A stretch of DNA of 64,000 bases from Roseibacillus sp. (GCA_029242545.1 JAQWTV010000022.1:20143-84142), one strand, 5' to 3'. Positions 53,192 through 62,712 are shown, counted from the first letter of the stretch. Notes: generated by a model not told the origin, from the sequence alone. Numbers and translations are program-made.

Positions 53192-54310
53192 CTACGGTTG
53201 AATCACGGGGCCGCCTAGCCGCATCCAGTCCATAATACCTCCATTTAAGTTGGTGACATTCTGGAATCCTGCCTCAAGCATCATAGTTCCTGCGCGTGCA
53301 CTTCTCTGTCCGACCTTGCAGTAAACAAGATAGGGGACATCACGCGGGAGCGCTTCCAGGTGTTTTGATAGCTCGCTGAGTGGTGCGAGCGTGCAGCCCT
53401 CGAGATGGGCCCAAGCGTATTCCTGTGCTTCACGGACATCAAGAAGGATGCCGTCAAAGCCATCCTGAATCAGTGCCAATGCTGAATTCGCGGCAATTTC
53501 TTTCATTGTGGCTTGATCACCTGGAGCGATTGAAGGAATCCCTGGCTTGGTAATTGTGGGAGTATTCCCGCATAGTTTGCAGGATATATCTGGTTTGAGG
53601 GAAATCTCCCGCATGCGTGCGTTGGTCGCATCGTAATGGAGCATACGACCGGCGAGAGACACTCCATGCCCGGTGAGTATCTTAATCGCTTCCATCGCCT
53701 GAAGGGTCCCGATCACGCCGGGAAGAGCGCCTAGGACGCCCGCTTCCTCTCATGTGGGGACAGTCCCGGGCGGAGGGGGGTCTGGGAGGAGACAGCGGTA
53801 GCAAGGGGAGGAAAGGTTGGGGTCAAAGACGGTAAGCTGACCCTCAAATTGGTGAATCGCGCCTGCTACTAATGGTTTTCCCAGGAGCCATGCGGCATCG
53901 GCCACGAGGAAGCGGGTGGGGAAGTTATCCGAACCATCAAGAATCAGGTCGTAGCGGCTGAATAGAGCCATGACGTTTTCCTTCTCAAGCCGTTCTGGAT
54001 AGATATCTAGATCAACGTCAGAGTTCAAGCTCGAGAGACGCTGGTGTGCACTCTGAGCCTTAGGGCTGCCGATAGATAGCTCGTCGTGAAGGATCTGGCG
54101 CTGGAGGTTCGATAGATCAACGGTATCATGATCTACGATCCCCAGTCTTCCTATGCCCGCGGCGGCTAAGTAGAGAGAAGAGGGAGAGCCTAGTCCGCCG
54201 GCCCCTACACACAGGGCAGAGGCGTTGCGGAGGGCAGCCTGTCCCTCAGCGCCGAAGCTTGAGAGGCTTAGATGGCGTTCGTAGCGCTCCTTCTCGCGAT
54301 CAGTGAACAT
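53192..54310 (-). CDS. moeB: MoeB/ThiF-type adenylyltransferase fused to rhodanese, with in-frame TGA at the conserved cysteine (candidate selenoprotein)
   Basis: From ATG at 54310 the E1-like domain reads ERYERHLSLSSFG, GAGGLGSPSSLYLAAAG, SNLQRQ, DGSDNFPTRF and CYRCLLPDPPPPGTVPT. At codon 187 (53752-53750) there is TGA, and the same frame continues EEAGVLGALPGVIGTLQAME, then the second CxxC (C244, C247) and a rhodanese domain (VYCKVGQRSA, C331) to the stop at 53192. Family members have Cys at this point (VPSCxEAGVLG), equivalent to E. coli MoeB Cys187. TGA differs from a Cys codon by one base. Such proteins activate sulfur-carrier proteins for molybdopterin or thiamine. Selenocysteine insertion or a nonsense change are the two readings; without readthrough only a 186-residue fragment is made. 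Confidence 0.8.
53707..53747 (-). other. Candidate bacterial SECIS stem-loop(s) after the moeB TGA
   Basis: Directly after the TGA two alternative hairpins can form in the mRNA. The first (53747-53721) is GGAA/TTCC plus GGGCG/CGCTC with a 2-nt bulge and a 7-nt loop. The second (53723-53707) is TCCCG/CGGGA with a 7-nt loop starting with G, about 31 nt from the TGA, within the distance usually given for bacterial SECIS elements. They share bases and cannot coexist. No thermodynamic folding was computed. Confidence 0.4.
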
Positions 54311-54384
54311 CGGTGTAAACTTGGGTCATAGTTGCTCCGTTTTCACTTCACGGCAAGCGTCAGGTGTTTTATCCCGGATGTGTA

Positions 54385-54966
54385 ATGTCTGAGGTTCAAT
54401 CCACATTTCGTCTGCAGCCGGGTGATGTCGCGCCTGAATTCCAGCTTCCAGAGCCCGGGGGAGAAATCCATTCCCTCTCCGAGCTAAAAGGGGAGCAGGG
54501 GCTATTGGTGTTTTTCGCCTGTAACCATTGTCCCTACGTGATTCATCTTGCAGAAGCTGTTGGAAAGTTGGCGGAGGAGGTTGCCTCAAAGGGAGTCAAT
54601 ACAGTGGCTATCATGTCGAATGATGTCACAAATTACCCCGAAGATCATCCGAAGCTGATGGGGTCCTTTGCAACTGATTATGGCTGGTCGTTTCCCTATC
54701 TCTATGATGAGAATCAAGAAGTGGCAAAGGCTTGGTCGGCGGCCTGTACCCCTGACTTTTTTCTTCTGGATGCCAGAGGTCTGCTCTTTTATGCGGGCCA
54801 ATTCGACGAATCACGACCGAAAAAAGGCGGAGAGGTTACCGGAATAGATATGCGAAATGCGATCGGTAGTCTGATAGCGGGAGAGGATCCTCCGCAAAAT
54901 CCATTTCCCAGTAGTGGATGCAATATCAAATGGAAAGACGGTAATGAGCCGGCTTATTTTGGATAG
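54385..54966 (+). CDS. thioredoxin-fold (AhpC/TSA-like) protein
   Basis: The ATG at 54385 (MSEVQSTFRLQPGD) gives 193 residues; a GTG at 54364 adds seven. GDVAPEFQLPEPGGEIHSLS, LVFFACNHCPYVIHLAEAVG and AACTPDFFLLDARGLLFYAG follow the peroxiredoxin-like thioredoxin family, with the active-site CxxC as CNHC. It probably acts as a cytosolic thiol-disulfide oxidoreductase or peroxidase; no signal peptide is seen. It is divergent from the moeB-rhodanese gene and 45 bp before trpD. Confidence 0.88.
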   Translation: MSEVQSTFRLQPGDVAPEFQLPEPGGEIHSLSELKGEQGLLVFFACNHCPYVIHLAEAVGKLAEEVASKGVNTVAIMSNDVTNYPEDHPKLMGSFATDYGWSFPYLYDENQEVAKAWSAACTPDFFLLDARGLLFYAGQFDESRPKKGGEVTGIDMRNAIGSLIAGEDPPQNPFPSSGCNIKWKDGNEPAYFG

Positions 54967-55011
54967 ATTCCGCCATGTCGATTCCCACAGAATGCTAAGG
55001 GCGATTGAAAG

Positions 55012-56052
55012 ATGAAGAGCTATATTGATTGCGTTGAGAGAGGTAGGGAATTGGATTCATCCGATGTTCGTGAGATCGTTCGAATCCTAGTCGATGAGGA
55101 TGCCGAGACCGTGGGCAAGGTCCGATTTCTTGAGGGCTTTGCGAAGAAGGGTGAAACTGCGGCCGAGATCGCTCTTTTTGTTTCCGAGTTAGTGGAGCGA
55201 GCTGTCGACCCGGAGGTCCAGCAGCTCTCGTTGGAGCAACCTACCATCGATGTTTGTGGGACCGGTGGAGATAAATTGAATCTTTTTAATGTCTCAACGA
55301 CTTCGATGTTCGTGATTGCCGCAGGTGGAGCGGTGGTTTTGAAGCATGGCAACAGGGGGATCACCTCCAAGAGCGGTGGTGCAGATGTCCTTGAGGAGCT
55401 CGGCGTAAGGATTGATCTTTCCCCGGAGAGGTTTCGCGATTGTTTAACCACAGCCGGATTAGGCTTTCTTTTCGCGCCGTTATACCACCCCGCGTTCAAG
55501 GCGATTATGCCGGTTCGTAAATTGCTAGCTGAGAGAGGGGTTCGAACGATCTTTAATCTGATCGGTCCTCTTCTTAATCCCGCTCGTCCGGACTGTCAGT
55601 TGGTAGGAGTCTTCAGTCCTGAGCTTCCGCCGGTTTACACCGATATTCTTCAGCGTTTGGGACGCAGGTCTGCATGGGCAGTCCATGGAGAAACCCTTGA
55701 TGGCCGCCCTGTAGACGAGCTGAGCACGATGGGGCCGACCACTATCTGTAGAGCCTTCGAAGGGGAGGATATCAAGGAGGTGATCAGGCCTCAGGACTAT
55801 GGGATGATGGAGGCCAGTCCCGAGGACCTGAGAGGAGGAGATGCGAAACAAAACGCGCGTCTCCTCACCGATATTCTTGCAGGTAGAGACAGAGGCCCTC
55901 GTCTTGATATTGTTCTCCTTAACGCTGGCGCAGGCCTGACTTGTGTCGGTTTGGCGAAAGATCTCCAAGCCGGAATCCAACAAGCGCGTGAGTTAGTCGA
56001 ATCTGGCGCAGCGCTTGAGAAGTTACGTGCACTGCAGGAGGTTGCGGGATAA
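55012..56052 (+). CDS. trpD: anthranilate phosphoribosyltransferase
   Basis: This 346-residue protein has the TrpD phosphoribosyltransferase motifs: DVCGTGGDKLNLFNVSTTSM, VVLKHGNRGITSKSGGADVL, FLFAPLYHPAFKAIMPVRKL, RTIFNLIGPLLNPA and VDELSTMGPTTI. It transfers phosphoribose from PRPP to anthranilate in tryptophan synthesis. No other trp gene is in the window. The variant CGTGGDKLNLFN loop is close to canonical GTGGDxxxTFN. Confidence 0.93.
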   Translation: MKSYIDCVERGRELDSSDVREIVRILVDEDAETVGKVRFLEGFAKKGETAAEIALFVSELVERAVDPEVQQLSLEQPTIDVCGTGGDKLNLFNVSTTSMFVIAAGGAVVLKHGNRGITSKSGGADVLEELGVRIDLSPERFRDCLTTAGLGFLFAPLYHPAFKAIMPVRKLLAERGVRTIFNLIGPLLNPARPDCQLVGVFSPELPPVYTDILQRLGRRSAWAVHGETLDGRPVDELSTMGPTTICRAFEGEDIKEVIRPQDYGMMEASPEDLRGGDAKQNARLLTDILAGRDRGPRLDIVLLNAGAGLTCVGLAKDLQAGIQQARELVESGAALEKLRALQEVAG

Positions 56053-56060
56053 CTCGATCT

Positions 56061-56091
56061 GCCCTTAGTTTGTTCGACCTGTAACTAGGGC
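56061..56091. terminator. Stem-loop between convergent trpD and rng
   Basis: GCCCTTAGTT (56061-56070) pairs with AACTAGGGC (56083-56091) with one bulged T and a 12-nt loop. It lies 8 bp after the trpD stop and downstream of the convergent rng stop. It may end transcription from both sides; no strong U-tract is present. Confidence 0.45.
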
Positions 56092-56134
56092 AAAGAATGC
56101 CCTACTGGATGCAAGGGCTATTCCTGAGTCGGCC

Positions 56135-57727
56135 CTATTTGTCTACAAGACGTCTCTCAGTTTCAGCGTCGAGGACTGAGTAGCGTTCTCGGTGCAGGTT
56201 TGGATCACTACGGAATATGAGACGTCCATTGTGGCTGCGCTCAAGTTCCATCAGAATTTCCGCGTCCTCGGCTTTGAACCGATTAAGAACATCGGGGCTC
56301 ACAACAACAATGACATCACCGATCTCATCCCGACTGGTTGAAAGGACCGTGTTGAGCTCACGCTGAATTTCTATGCTCATCGTCAGAGTGGTCTTTACCT
56401 TGCCGGATCCTGCACAGTAGGGACATGGCTCAAGGAGAGCGTCCCTTAGGCTTTCATTGAGACGTTGACGGGTCATCTCCATCAGGCCAACAGCTGAGAT
56501 CTGAAGCACCTGCGTTTTCGCTCGGTCCCTCCGCAGGCGCTCCTTCATTGTGCGGTAAACAGCCTGCTGATCTCTCCGGTGGCGCATGTCGATGAAGTCG
56601 ACTACCACGAGGCCGCCTACGTTCCGAAGACGGAGTTGGCGGGCAGTTTCATGAGCGGCCTCGATGTTGGTTTCGAGGATCATTTTATCGACGTTTTTTG
56701 ATCCTCTATTGCGGCCGGTATTCACATCGATCGAGATCAGGGCCTCTGTCTCGTCGATGACGATATAGCCTCCGCAGGGAAGCCATACCTGTCGTAGAAA
56801 AGCCTCATCGATCTGCTTTTGAACGCCGATCTCTTCAAAAAGAGGCTGCTGGGTCTGAAGATGATGTACTCGCCTCTTCGCCCTCCCAGAAATTTTCTCG
56901 GCGATGAGCTTGATTGCTTCCGTAGTATCTGCGTCGTCACAAACCACCTGATCAATCTCTTCTGTCAGGAAATCGCGGGCAGTCCGCTCAATCAGTTTCG
57001 GCTCTTCAAATACACAGACCGGTGCTGGATTTGCATCTCGAACCTCTTCGACATCCTCAAACTGTTCCAGCAGCATAGCCAGGTCCCGCACGAAATGGCG
57101 ATGCCGCTTTCCGGCCGCTACAGTCCGCATGATAATACCCATGCCTTCAGGTACTGCCAGGCGCTGCATGATGCGGCGAAGTCGTGTCCGTTCCTCTGGA
57201 TCCTCGATCTTACGGGAAATACCAAACTGGTCGGCAAAAGGAGTGAGGACGAGATAGCGGCCCGGCAGGGAGACGTTGGTTGTGACTCTGGGACCCTTGT
57301 TGCCGATTGGTCCCTTGGAGACCTGGATAACAAGCTCTGACCCTACCGGGTATAGGCTGGGAATTTCCTTGGAGGTGATTTTCTTTGGTCGTGCCTTTTT
57401 TTTGGACCGGCCTTGCCGGTGAATTTCCTCCATGCTGTTGTCAAGGGCTGCCGGGATGGCATCCCAGAAGTGAAGAAACGCGTTTTTCTCCATTCCGATA
57501 TCGACAAACATTGCCTTGAGTCCTGGCTCGATATTTTTGACACGTCCTTTGAAGATACTCCCGACAATGTTCATATCTCCCTCCCGTTCAATTTCGTACT
57601 CCTCGAGCACGCCATCCTCGAGCAAGGCTACCCTGCGTTCGAGTTTCTCGGCATTAATAACAATGGTGTTTCCTTCTCTGGCATCGATATTGCCAATTCG
57701 GAGGGCTCGTCTGATCTTTTTCAACAT
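56135..57727 (-). CDS. rng: ribonuclease G/E family endoribonuclease
   Basis: This 530-residue RNase G-like protein has the S1 domain (DMNIVGSIFKGRVKNIEPGL, FVDIGMEKNAFLHF), the 5'-sensor and the DNase-I-like catalytic centre with aspartates in ALISIDVNTGR and LVVVDFIDMRHR. The Zn-link is present as CPYCAGSGK. It lacks the long C-terminal scaffold of E. coli RNase E. It processes rRNA and mRNA. It follows mrdA by 53 bp, as rng follows mreBCD in many Gram-negatives. Confidence 0.95.
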   Translation of the reverse strand: MLKKIRRALRIGNIDAREGNTIVINAEKLERRVALLEDGVLEEYEIEREGDMNIVGSIFKGRVKNIEPGLKAMFVDIGMEKNAFLHFWDAIPAALDNSMEEIHRQGRSKKKARPKKITSKEIPSLYPVGSELVIQVSKGPIGNKGPRVTTNVSLPGRYLVLTPFADQFGISRKIEDPEERTRLRRIMQRLAVPEGMGIIMRTVAAGKRHRHFVRDLAMLLEQFEDVEEVRDANPAPVCVFEEPKLIERTARDFLTEEIDQVVCDDADTTEAIKLIAEKISGRAKRRVHHLQTQQPLFEEIGVQKQIDEAFLRQVWLPCGGYIVIDETEALISIDVNTGRNRGSKNVDKMILETNIEAAHETARQLRLRNVGGLVVVDFIDMRHRRDQQAVYRTMKERLRRDRAKTQVLQISAVGLMEMTRQRLNESLRDALLEPCPYCAGSGKVKTTLTMSIEIQRELNTVLSTSRDEIGDVIVVVSPDVLNRFKAEDAEILMELERSHNGRLIFRSDPNLHRERYSVLDAETERRLVDK

Positions 57728-57780
57728 GGGTTGGAAAGTTGGTTTAAGGATTTTTGGATCGGGAGGTGCGCCCTTGGAAC

Positions 57781-59931
57781 CTAATCGGCGCGGCGCTGGG
57801 TTTCCCGGTTTGGGGAGTTTCCCGAGTCTGCGTCGGGGGTGATCGAGGGCAGGGGTATCGCCCGGGGACGTACTTTGACGGCCGTCCCAGGAAGCTGCGC
57901 ATCTGCAGCTTCCTCGCCTGTTTCGCCCTCTTCGTCAATAGCTAGGGCAAGAAGATCACCCTCAGGAAGGGTGATTTCTTCGATTGGCTCGAAATTTCCG
58001 GCGACTTCGCCCATTCGGCGGAGAGGGAGCCTCAGCCCATTTTCCGCTGCAAATAGCCCTCTGAAGATCAGGTTAACCAGAGGTCCGCACACTTTTCCTC
58101 CAGATTTTCCGTTTTGGACCATAACGGCAACTGCATATCGGGGCTCGTTAAAAGGAGCGAAGGCTACGGTCCAAGCGTTGTGAGATTTTTGACCAAAATC
58201 GGTTGTCTGAGCCGTTCCGGTTTTTGCACCAATTTCGACATCCTCGGGAGAGGCTCTCCTCGCCGTGCCCCCGATTTCATTCGCAGCCTTCCACATACCG
58301 AGGCGGAGATCTTCGAATTGTTGGCGGTTCATACCCTCTGTAACGAGATCAACCCTCAGCTCGGGAATATCACTAACTAAGATCCCCTCCTTTGGATCCA
58401 CTGCCATTTTGATGATTCGAGGCCGATAATACTTACCGCCATTCGCAATGCAGGCGGTCAGGGCTGCTAATTGGAGTGGAGTAGCTTCACTTTCATCCTG
58501 TCCTATCGCAAGCATCGCCATTCTGGCCGGAGTCATTGATTCCCCCGGATGAAGCTCGCGGCGCCACCACTCGCTACCGGGAATGATTCCTCGATCTTCG
58601 GCCGGAAGTTTAACTCCCGTCGCTCTACCAAGGTTGAGCAAGTCAAAGGCCTCCGCCATTCGTTCATTGCCGATCTCACTCGATAGCTGCATGAAATATG
58701 GGTTGCATGACCGCTGAATTGCACTGATGAGAGAAAGGGGACCATGCCCAACCGTTTTCCAGCATCGGATCTTTAGTTTTCCTGTCCTGCCAAATTTGAG
58801 GTGTCCCACACATCTGTGATTAAAACCACCCATCCCGTGCATGCACGCTGCGACTGCTGTCGGTAGTTTGAAGGTAGATCCGGGGGTGAAACTTGAGAGA
58901 GCTCTGTTGATAAGAGGGTAGGCCTTGTTTCGCTTATAGGCCTCCCATTTCGAACCCGAAATGCTAGGGATGAATTCATTCGGATTGTAATTCGGGAGGG
59001 ATGCCATCGCTAGGATTTCTCCGGTGGTGACATCCATCACGACAGCAGCGGACCTCCCTGTTTTTCGCAGAACGTTTTCGACTAGGAATTGAATTCGGGC
59101 ATCAATCGTCAACATGACTTGGCTCCCTTGAGCCGGGGCGATTCGTTCGTTAAGGACCTCGCCCAGAATTCGTCCTTTTTCATTCTTTCGCAGCAGCCGA
59201 CGACCGGGTGAGCCCCGGAGAAAACCGTCCATTGTCGCCTCCACCCCGGTAGCGCCAACCGCATCGCCGAGGTAATGGTTGTATTGCTCCTTTGCCTTCT
59301 CCGGAATGTCACCCTTTTCCCACTGCTTCAAATATCCGAGAAGATGACATCCAAGAGTTCCGAACGGGTAGTCCCGGCGAGGCCTGACAGTGACATAGAC
59401 GCCTGCCATCTCGAGATTGTGCTCAGCAAGGCGGGCGAACTGTTCATACGTCAAGTCCACCGGGAAGGTGAAAGGGATCAAGCCTCCATGAGTGACATAG
59501 TGCTTTTGCAGAGCCGATGAGCTGTATTCGACTTCGATTCCGTGATGCTTTAGGCGGGGGACAATGCCGTCCCTGATAACGCGGACAATTTCCCGACTGC
59601 GCTCAGCAGTGGGGACTGCCATTCCAATACGGCGGCGTCCGGGCTTCTGTTTTTCGGAGTATTGCCTTTCCCACTCTTGATGGATTTCATCCAGATTCAG
59701 GACCAGCTCGTAATTACGTAGATTTTTTGCGAGCAGCTGGCCGTTTCGGTCAACGATGGTTCCTCTTACTCCGGGGTCACGAATAGCGATGGTAGTCTCT
59801 CCAGGAATGAGCTTCCGGTAATACTCAGTATTGACAATCTGGTGGTCGTAAAGACGACTCAGCAGTGTCCCGCCGCCAAAGAGAACGATGGCGGTCAGGA
59901 GGTAGAGTCGGAAGCGGTAACGTGATTCCAT
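57781..59931 (-). CDS. mrdA: penicillin-binding protein 2 (transpeptidase)
   Basis: This 716-residue class-B PBP has a cytoplasmic start and TM helix at about 8-24 (FRLYLLTAIVLFGGGTLLSR), then the PBP dimerisation domain. The transpeptidase motifs are S352-T-F-K355, S408-C-N410 and K570-T-G572 (GAKTGTAQ). It cross-links peptidoglycan with RodA in the elongasome. It is the fourth gene of the mreB-mreC-mreD-mrdA-rng run. The tail of about 60 residues is Glu/Ala/Pro-rich. Confidence 0.95.
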   Translation of the reverse strand: MESRYRFRLYLLTAIVLFGGGTLLSRLYDHQIVNTEYYRKLIPGETTIAIRDPGVRGTIVDRNGQLLAKNLRNYELVLNLDEIHQEWERQYSEKQKPGRRRIGMAVPTAERSREIVRVIRDGIVPRLKHHGIEVEYSSSALQKHYVTHGGLIPFTFPVDLTYEQFARLAEHNLEMAGVYVTVRPRRDYPFGTLGCHLLGYLKQWEKGDIPEKAKEQYNHYLGDAVGATGVEATMDGFLRGSPGRRLLRKNEKGRILGEVLNERIAPAQGSQVMLTIDARIQFLVENVLRKTGRSAAVVMDVTTGEILAMASLPNYNPNEFIPSISGSKWEAYKRNKAYPLINRALSSFTPGSTFKLPTAVAACMHGMGGFNHRCVGHLKFGRTGKLKIRCWKTVGHGPLSLISAIQRSCNPYFMQLSSEIGNERMAEAFDLLNLGRATGVKLPAEDRGIIPGSEWWRRELHPGESMTPARMAMLAIGQDESEATPLQLAALTACIANGGKYYRPRIIKMAVDPKEGILVSDIPELRVDLVTEGMNRQQFEDLRLGMWKAANEIGGTARRASPEDVEIGAKTGTAQTTDFGQKSHNAWTVAFAPFNEPRYAVAVMVQNGKSGGKVCGPLVNLIFRGLFAAENGLRLPLRRMGEVAGNFEPIEEITLPEGDLLALAIDEEGETGEEAADAQLPGTAVKVRPRAIPLPSITPDADSGNSPNRETQRRAD

Positions 59932-59945
59932 GGTCTGGTTCGTCT

Positions 59946-60545
59946 CTAGTCGGCAGCGTTCCTCTCAGAAGCGAGGCCTTCATAGCTGATTGTGTGATGG
60001 AACAAGGCGGCTAATCGGTAGAGAATCCAAAATACTAGAGGACACAGGAGCATCGTTAGCAGGGCGGTAAAGCTGATTTTGAGGAAGAGGGTCCGAGAGA
60101 TGATCAGATCGCCACGAACAAAAGTGACACAGAGATATTCGGCGGAGAGATAAAGAAAAATAGCGATCCCAGCGAGAAGGGCGGAGATGTGCCATTTCCC
60201 TTCACGAAATAGCGGCTGTAGTCCTTGCATAAAGAATCCCATCAAAGCGTAAAGCATGATGGAGTAGCCAAATTTAACGTCACCGCCCGGATCATCGTAG
60301 ACTTCAGGATTTCCCGCAAGTTCCGGGGGGAGGGGGGTGATCACATGCTGAGCGTCCCAGAGGAATCCGGCGGTAAAGGCAAGAAGGAGCATGGGGCCAG
60401 CTCCAACGGTCACGGCCGCACAGAGAAAGACAAGGGGAACTAGGAGAATTCCTGCATCGCACAGGGATTGAAATGAAGGAGTGAACTGCTGGAAGATACA
60501 GGCAGTGATAACCAGAGAAAGGAGACTCAAATGATACCAGCCCAT
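59946..60545 (-). CDS. mreD: rod-shape-determining protein MreD
   Basis: This 199-residue protein has about five to six hydrophobic segments (WYHLSLLSLVITACIFQQF, ILLVPLVFLCAAVTVGAGPM, MLYALMGFFMQGL, HISALLAGIAIFLYLSAEYL, ISFTALLTMLLCPLVFWILY). Sequence similarity to MreD is weak, but the position between mreC and mrdA (2 bp after mreC) supports the call. It is a membrane component of the elongation complex. Confidence 0.88.
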   Translation of the reverse strand: MGWYHLSLLSLVITACIFQQFTPSFQSLCDAGILLVPLVFLCAAVTVGAGPMLLLAFTAGFLWDAQHVITPLPPELAGNPEVYDDPGGDVKFGYSIMLYALMGFFMQGLQPLFREGKWHISALLAGIAIFLYLSAEYLCVTFVRGDLIISRTLFLKISFTALLTMLLCPLVFWILYRLAALFHHTISYEGLASERNAAD

Positions 60546-60547
60546 GC

Positions 60548-61363
60548 TTATCCCTCAGGTTCGTTCTTCTGAGCGATGATGAATACGACCCCAAGCTCAT
60601 CAAAGTTTACTGAGGGTTGAACTAAAGCGACGCCCTCTACAGGTCCGGGGGTGTATTCCTTGACGGTCCCTATCAGCAAATTGGAAGGGAATAGACCTCC
60701 CTTGCCAGTAGTAATCACCTTCATCCCAGGCAGAATTGCAGCCTCGCGTGACAAGTGTCGCAAGATGAGTCGGGGCTCTTCCCCGTATCTGCCCCGGGTC
60801 CCGTGGAGAATTCCTACTTCAGGAGTTCCGGCAACTTGGACAGAAACCTGACAGCGCTCGTCAGTAAGAAGGATCATGCTGCAGGTATCTTCTGATGCGA
60901 TATCGACCTTTCCGGCAAGTCCGCCCGGAGCAATGATGGGCACTCCCGCTCCGATGGAATCGCTTTGTCCTTTATCGATAATCGCGGTTTCCCACCAGGT
61001 CGCTGGTTGCCGCTTTATCACCCGGGCCGCGATCACATTCAGCCGCGACTTCTCCTTGAATTCAAGGGCGCGCCGCAACTCCGCATTTTCGGTCTCGAGC
61101 ACCCGCAGCCTGCCCTCAATCGACCGGAGTTTAATATATTCTTCTTCAATGGCTCGAAGCTGGTTTTCCAGATCCTTCGAGTGCTCGATCTCCTCAAGAA
61201 AATTGCGGGCCCGCGTCTCAATCGAGGAGCCACCCTTTAAAAAGGGTGCCATGGTCGCATAGTAGGCTTGCTGAATACGCCGAACCGATCTCTCACTAAG
61301 GGTCAGAACCCATGTGACACCGCAGATAAAGAGCACAAGCGCGATGAAATTGATCGGTTTCAT
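60548..61363 (-). CDS. mreC: rod-shape-determining protein MreC
   Basis: This 271-residue protein starts with a TM helix (INFIALVLFICGVTWVLTLS), then a coiled coil (about 50-95: EIEHSKDLENQLRAIEEEYI, RLRVLETENAELRRALEF). The beta-barrel MreC core follows (VIAARVIKRQPATWWETAII, IDKGQSDSIGAGVPI, GLAGKVDI). It sits in the inner membrane and links MreB to PBP2. It lies 44 bp after mreB and 2 bp before mreD. Confidence 0.95.
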   Translation of the reverse strand: MKPINFIALVLFICGVTWVLTLSERSVRRIQQAYYATMAPFLKGGSSIETRARNFLEEIEHSKDLENQLRAIEEEYIKLRSIEGRLRVLETENAELRRALEFKEKSRLNVIAARVIKRQPATWWETAIIDKGQSDSIGAGVPIIAPGGLAGKVDIASEDTCSMILLTDERCQVSVQVAGTPEVGILHGTRGRYGEEPRLILRHLSREAAILPGMKVITTGKGGLFPSNLLIGTVKEYTPGPVEGVALVQPSVNFDELGVVFIIAQKNEPEG

Positions 61364-61407
61364 GTCGGCATTACGGTCATCATGGAACTGCTATCATAAT
61401 GGATCAT

Positions 61408-62433
61408 TCAAAGTTCGGAGCTCGTCAGTTTACGAAGAAAGGCCAGCTCGTTCAGCACTTTTCCGGTGCCCTCTGCTACCGCGCTGAGTGGGTCTTCCGC
61501 GATATGAACGGGCAGTCCAGTTTCTTCATGCAAAAGCTTGTCGAGACCGCGGAGCAGGGCGCCTCCTCCTGCCAAGACGAGACCTCGGTCCACGAGATCA
61601 GCCGCTAATTCCGGAGGGCATCGCTCGAGAGTCGTCCGAACCGCATCGACAATATTATCCAGTGGGTCACGCATTGCTTCACGGATCTCCTGAGACGTGA
61701 CCGTGATAGTTTTTGGAAGGCCGGAAACCAGGTCCCGGCCCTTCACCTCCATGCTGCCTTCTTTGGCAAGAGCTGCTGCTGACCCTATCCTGATCTTAAT
61801 ATCCTCGGCGGTCCTCTCTCCTACCATCAAGCTGTAGGAGCGCTTCATGTAATTTATGACGGCCGCATCCAGCTTGTTCCCAGCGGTTCTAACACTCCGT
61901 GAATAAACGATGCCCGAGAGGGAGATGATCGCCACCTCAGTTGTTCCTCCGCCGATGTCTACGATCATGTTTCCGGCAGCCTCCTGCACTGGAAGATCAA
62001 CCCCGATTGCAGCCGCCATAGGCTCCTCGATAAGGAAGACCTCACGTGCTCCTGCTTGTTCTACGGACTCTTTGACGGCCCGTCGTTCGACGGCCGTAAT
62101 TCCAGAGGGAATCGCTACTACAACCCGGGGGTGGGAACGCCGTTTATTACTAACCTTACGGATGAAGTGTCGAAGCATAGCCTCGGTTACCTCAAAGTCC
62201 GCGATCACCCCATCCTTGAGCGGGCGGATCGCGATGATATTCCCCGGAGTCCGTCCAAGCATCCGCTTTGCGTCATCACCGACCGCGACAACCTCATTAC
62301 TTCCGGCTTTAACGGCCACCACCGACGGTTCCCGAAGAACGATCCCCTGATCCTTTATGTTGACCAGCGTATTAGCTGTCCCAAGGTCAATACCCATATC
62401 CTGGGAGAGCATTCCGAAGAGTTTTGCAAACAT
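61408..62433 (-). CDS. mreB: actin-like rod-shape protein MreB
   Basis: This 341-residue actin fold has [14 protein letters not shown] (phosphate 1), [55 protein letters not shown] (phosphate 2) and [15 protein letters not shown] (adenosine). It polymerises on the inner membrane to guide peptidoglycan insertion. It is the first gene of the mreBCD-mrdA-rng operon. Its presence indicates a rod or regulated shape. The 279 bp upstream to the ParA gene hold a stem-loop. Confidence 0.97.
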   Translation of the reverse strand: MFAKLFGMLSQDMGIDLGTANTLVNIKDQGIVLREPSVVAVKAGSNEVVAVGDDAKRMLGRTPGNIIAIRPLKDGVIADFEVTEAMLRHFIRKVSNKRRSHPRVVVAIPSGITAVERRAVKESVEQAGAREVFLIEEPMAAAIGVDLPVQEAAGNMIVDIGGGTTEVAIISLSGIVYSRSVRTAGNKLDAAVINYMKRSYSLMVGERTAEDIKIRIGSAAALAKEGSMEVKGRDLVSGLPKTITVTSQEIREAMRDPLDNIVDAVRTTLERCPPELAADLVDRGLVLAGGGALLRGLDKLLHEETGLPVHIAEDPLSAVAEGTGKVLNELAFLRKLTSSEL

Positions 62434-62577
62434 GCGGTCAGGCTAAATAGTTTGGAAAGTTGAACTGTTTTTAACCGCACTGGGCAGGGGTGCAAGCCTT
62501 CCGTCTGTCATTACGCAGAAACCGGAAGAAAAGCGGAGGGCCGAGAAGACAGGGGAAGGAGGGCTTCCTCGGGCCTG

Positions 62578-62603
62578 GCTCGCCCGGGGGGGCGGGAGCG
62601 AGC
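62578..62603. terminator. GC-rich stem-loop between parA-like gene and mreB
   Basis: GCTCGC (62578-62583) and GCGAGC (62598-62603) form a perfect 6-bp stem, which can be extended inward by CC/GG with a bulged A, around a G-rich loop. It lies downstream of the minus-strand Soj-like gene and upstream of mreB. It could terminate the former; there is no U-tract. Confidence 0.35.
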
Positions 62604-62712
62604 GAAGTTAAGATCCTTGGTTCAGAAATTGGCCCAAACGGGTCAGTGTGGCCGAAGCGTCTTCCGTCATCGGCAACCGAGAGGATTTTACGTAAATATC
62701 CCCTCTGCAATC

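Noticed and set aside
53192..53716. Separate stand-alone rhodanese gene starting at GTG 53716
   Set aside because: Its first residues (IGTLQAMEAIKI) are the end of the MoeB/ThiF adenylyltransferase domain, and the frame is continuous with the upstream part apart from one TGA, so two independent genes are unlikely.
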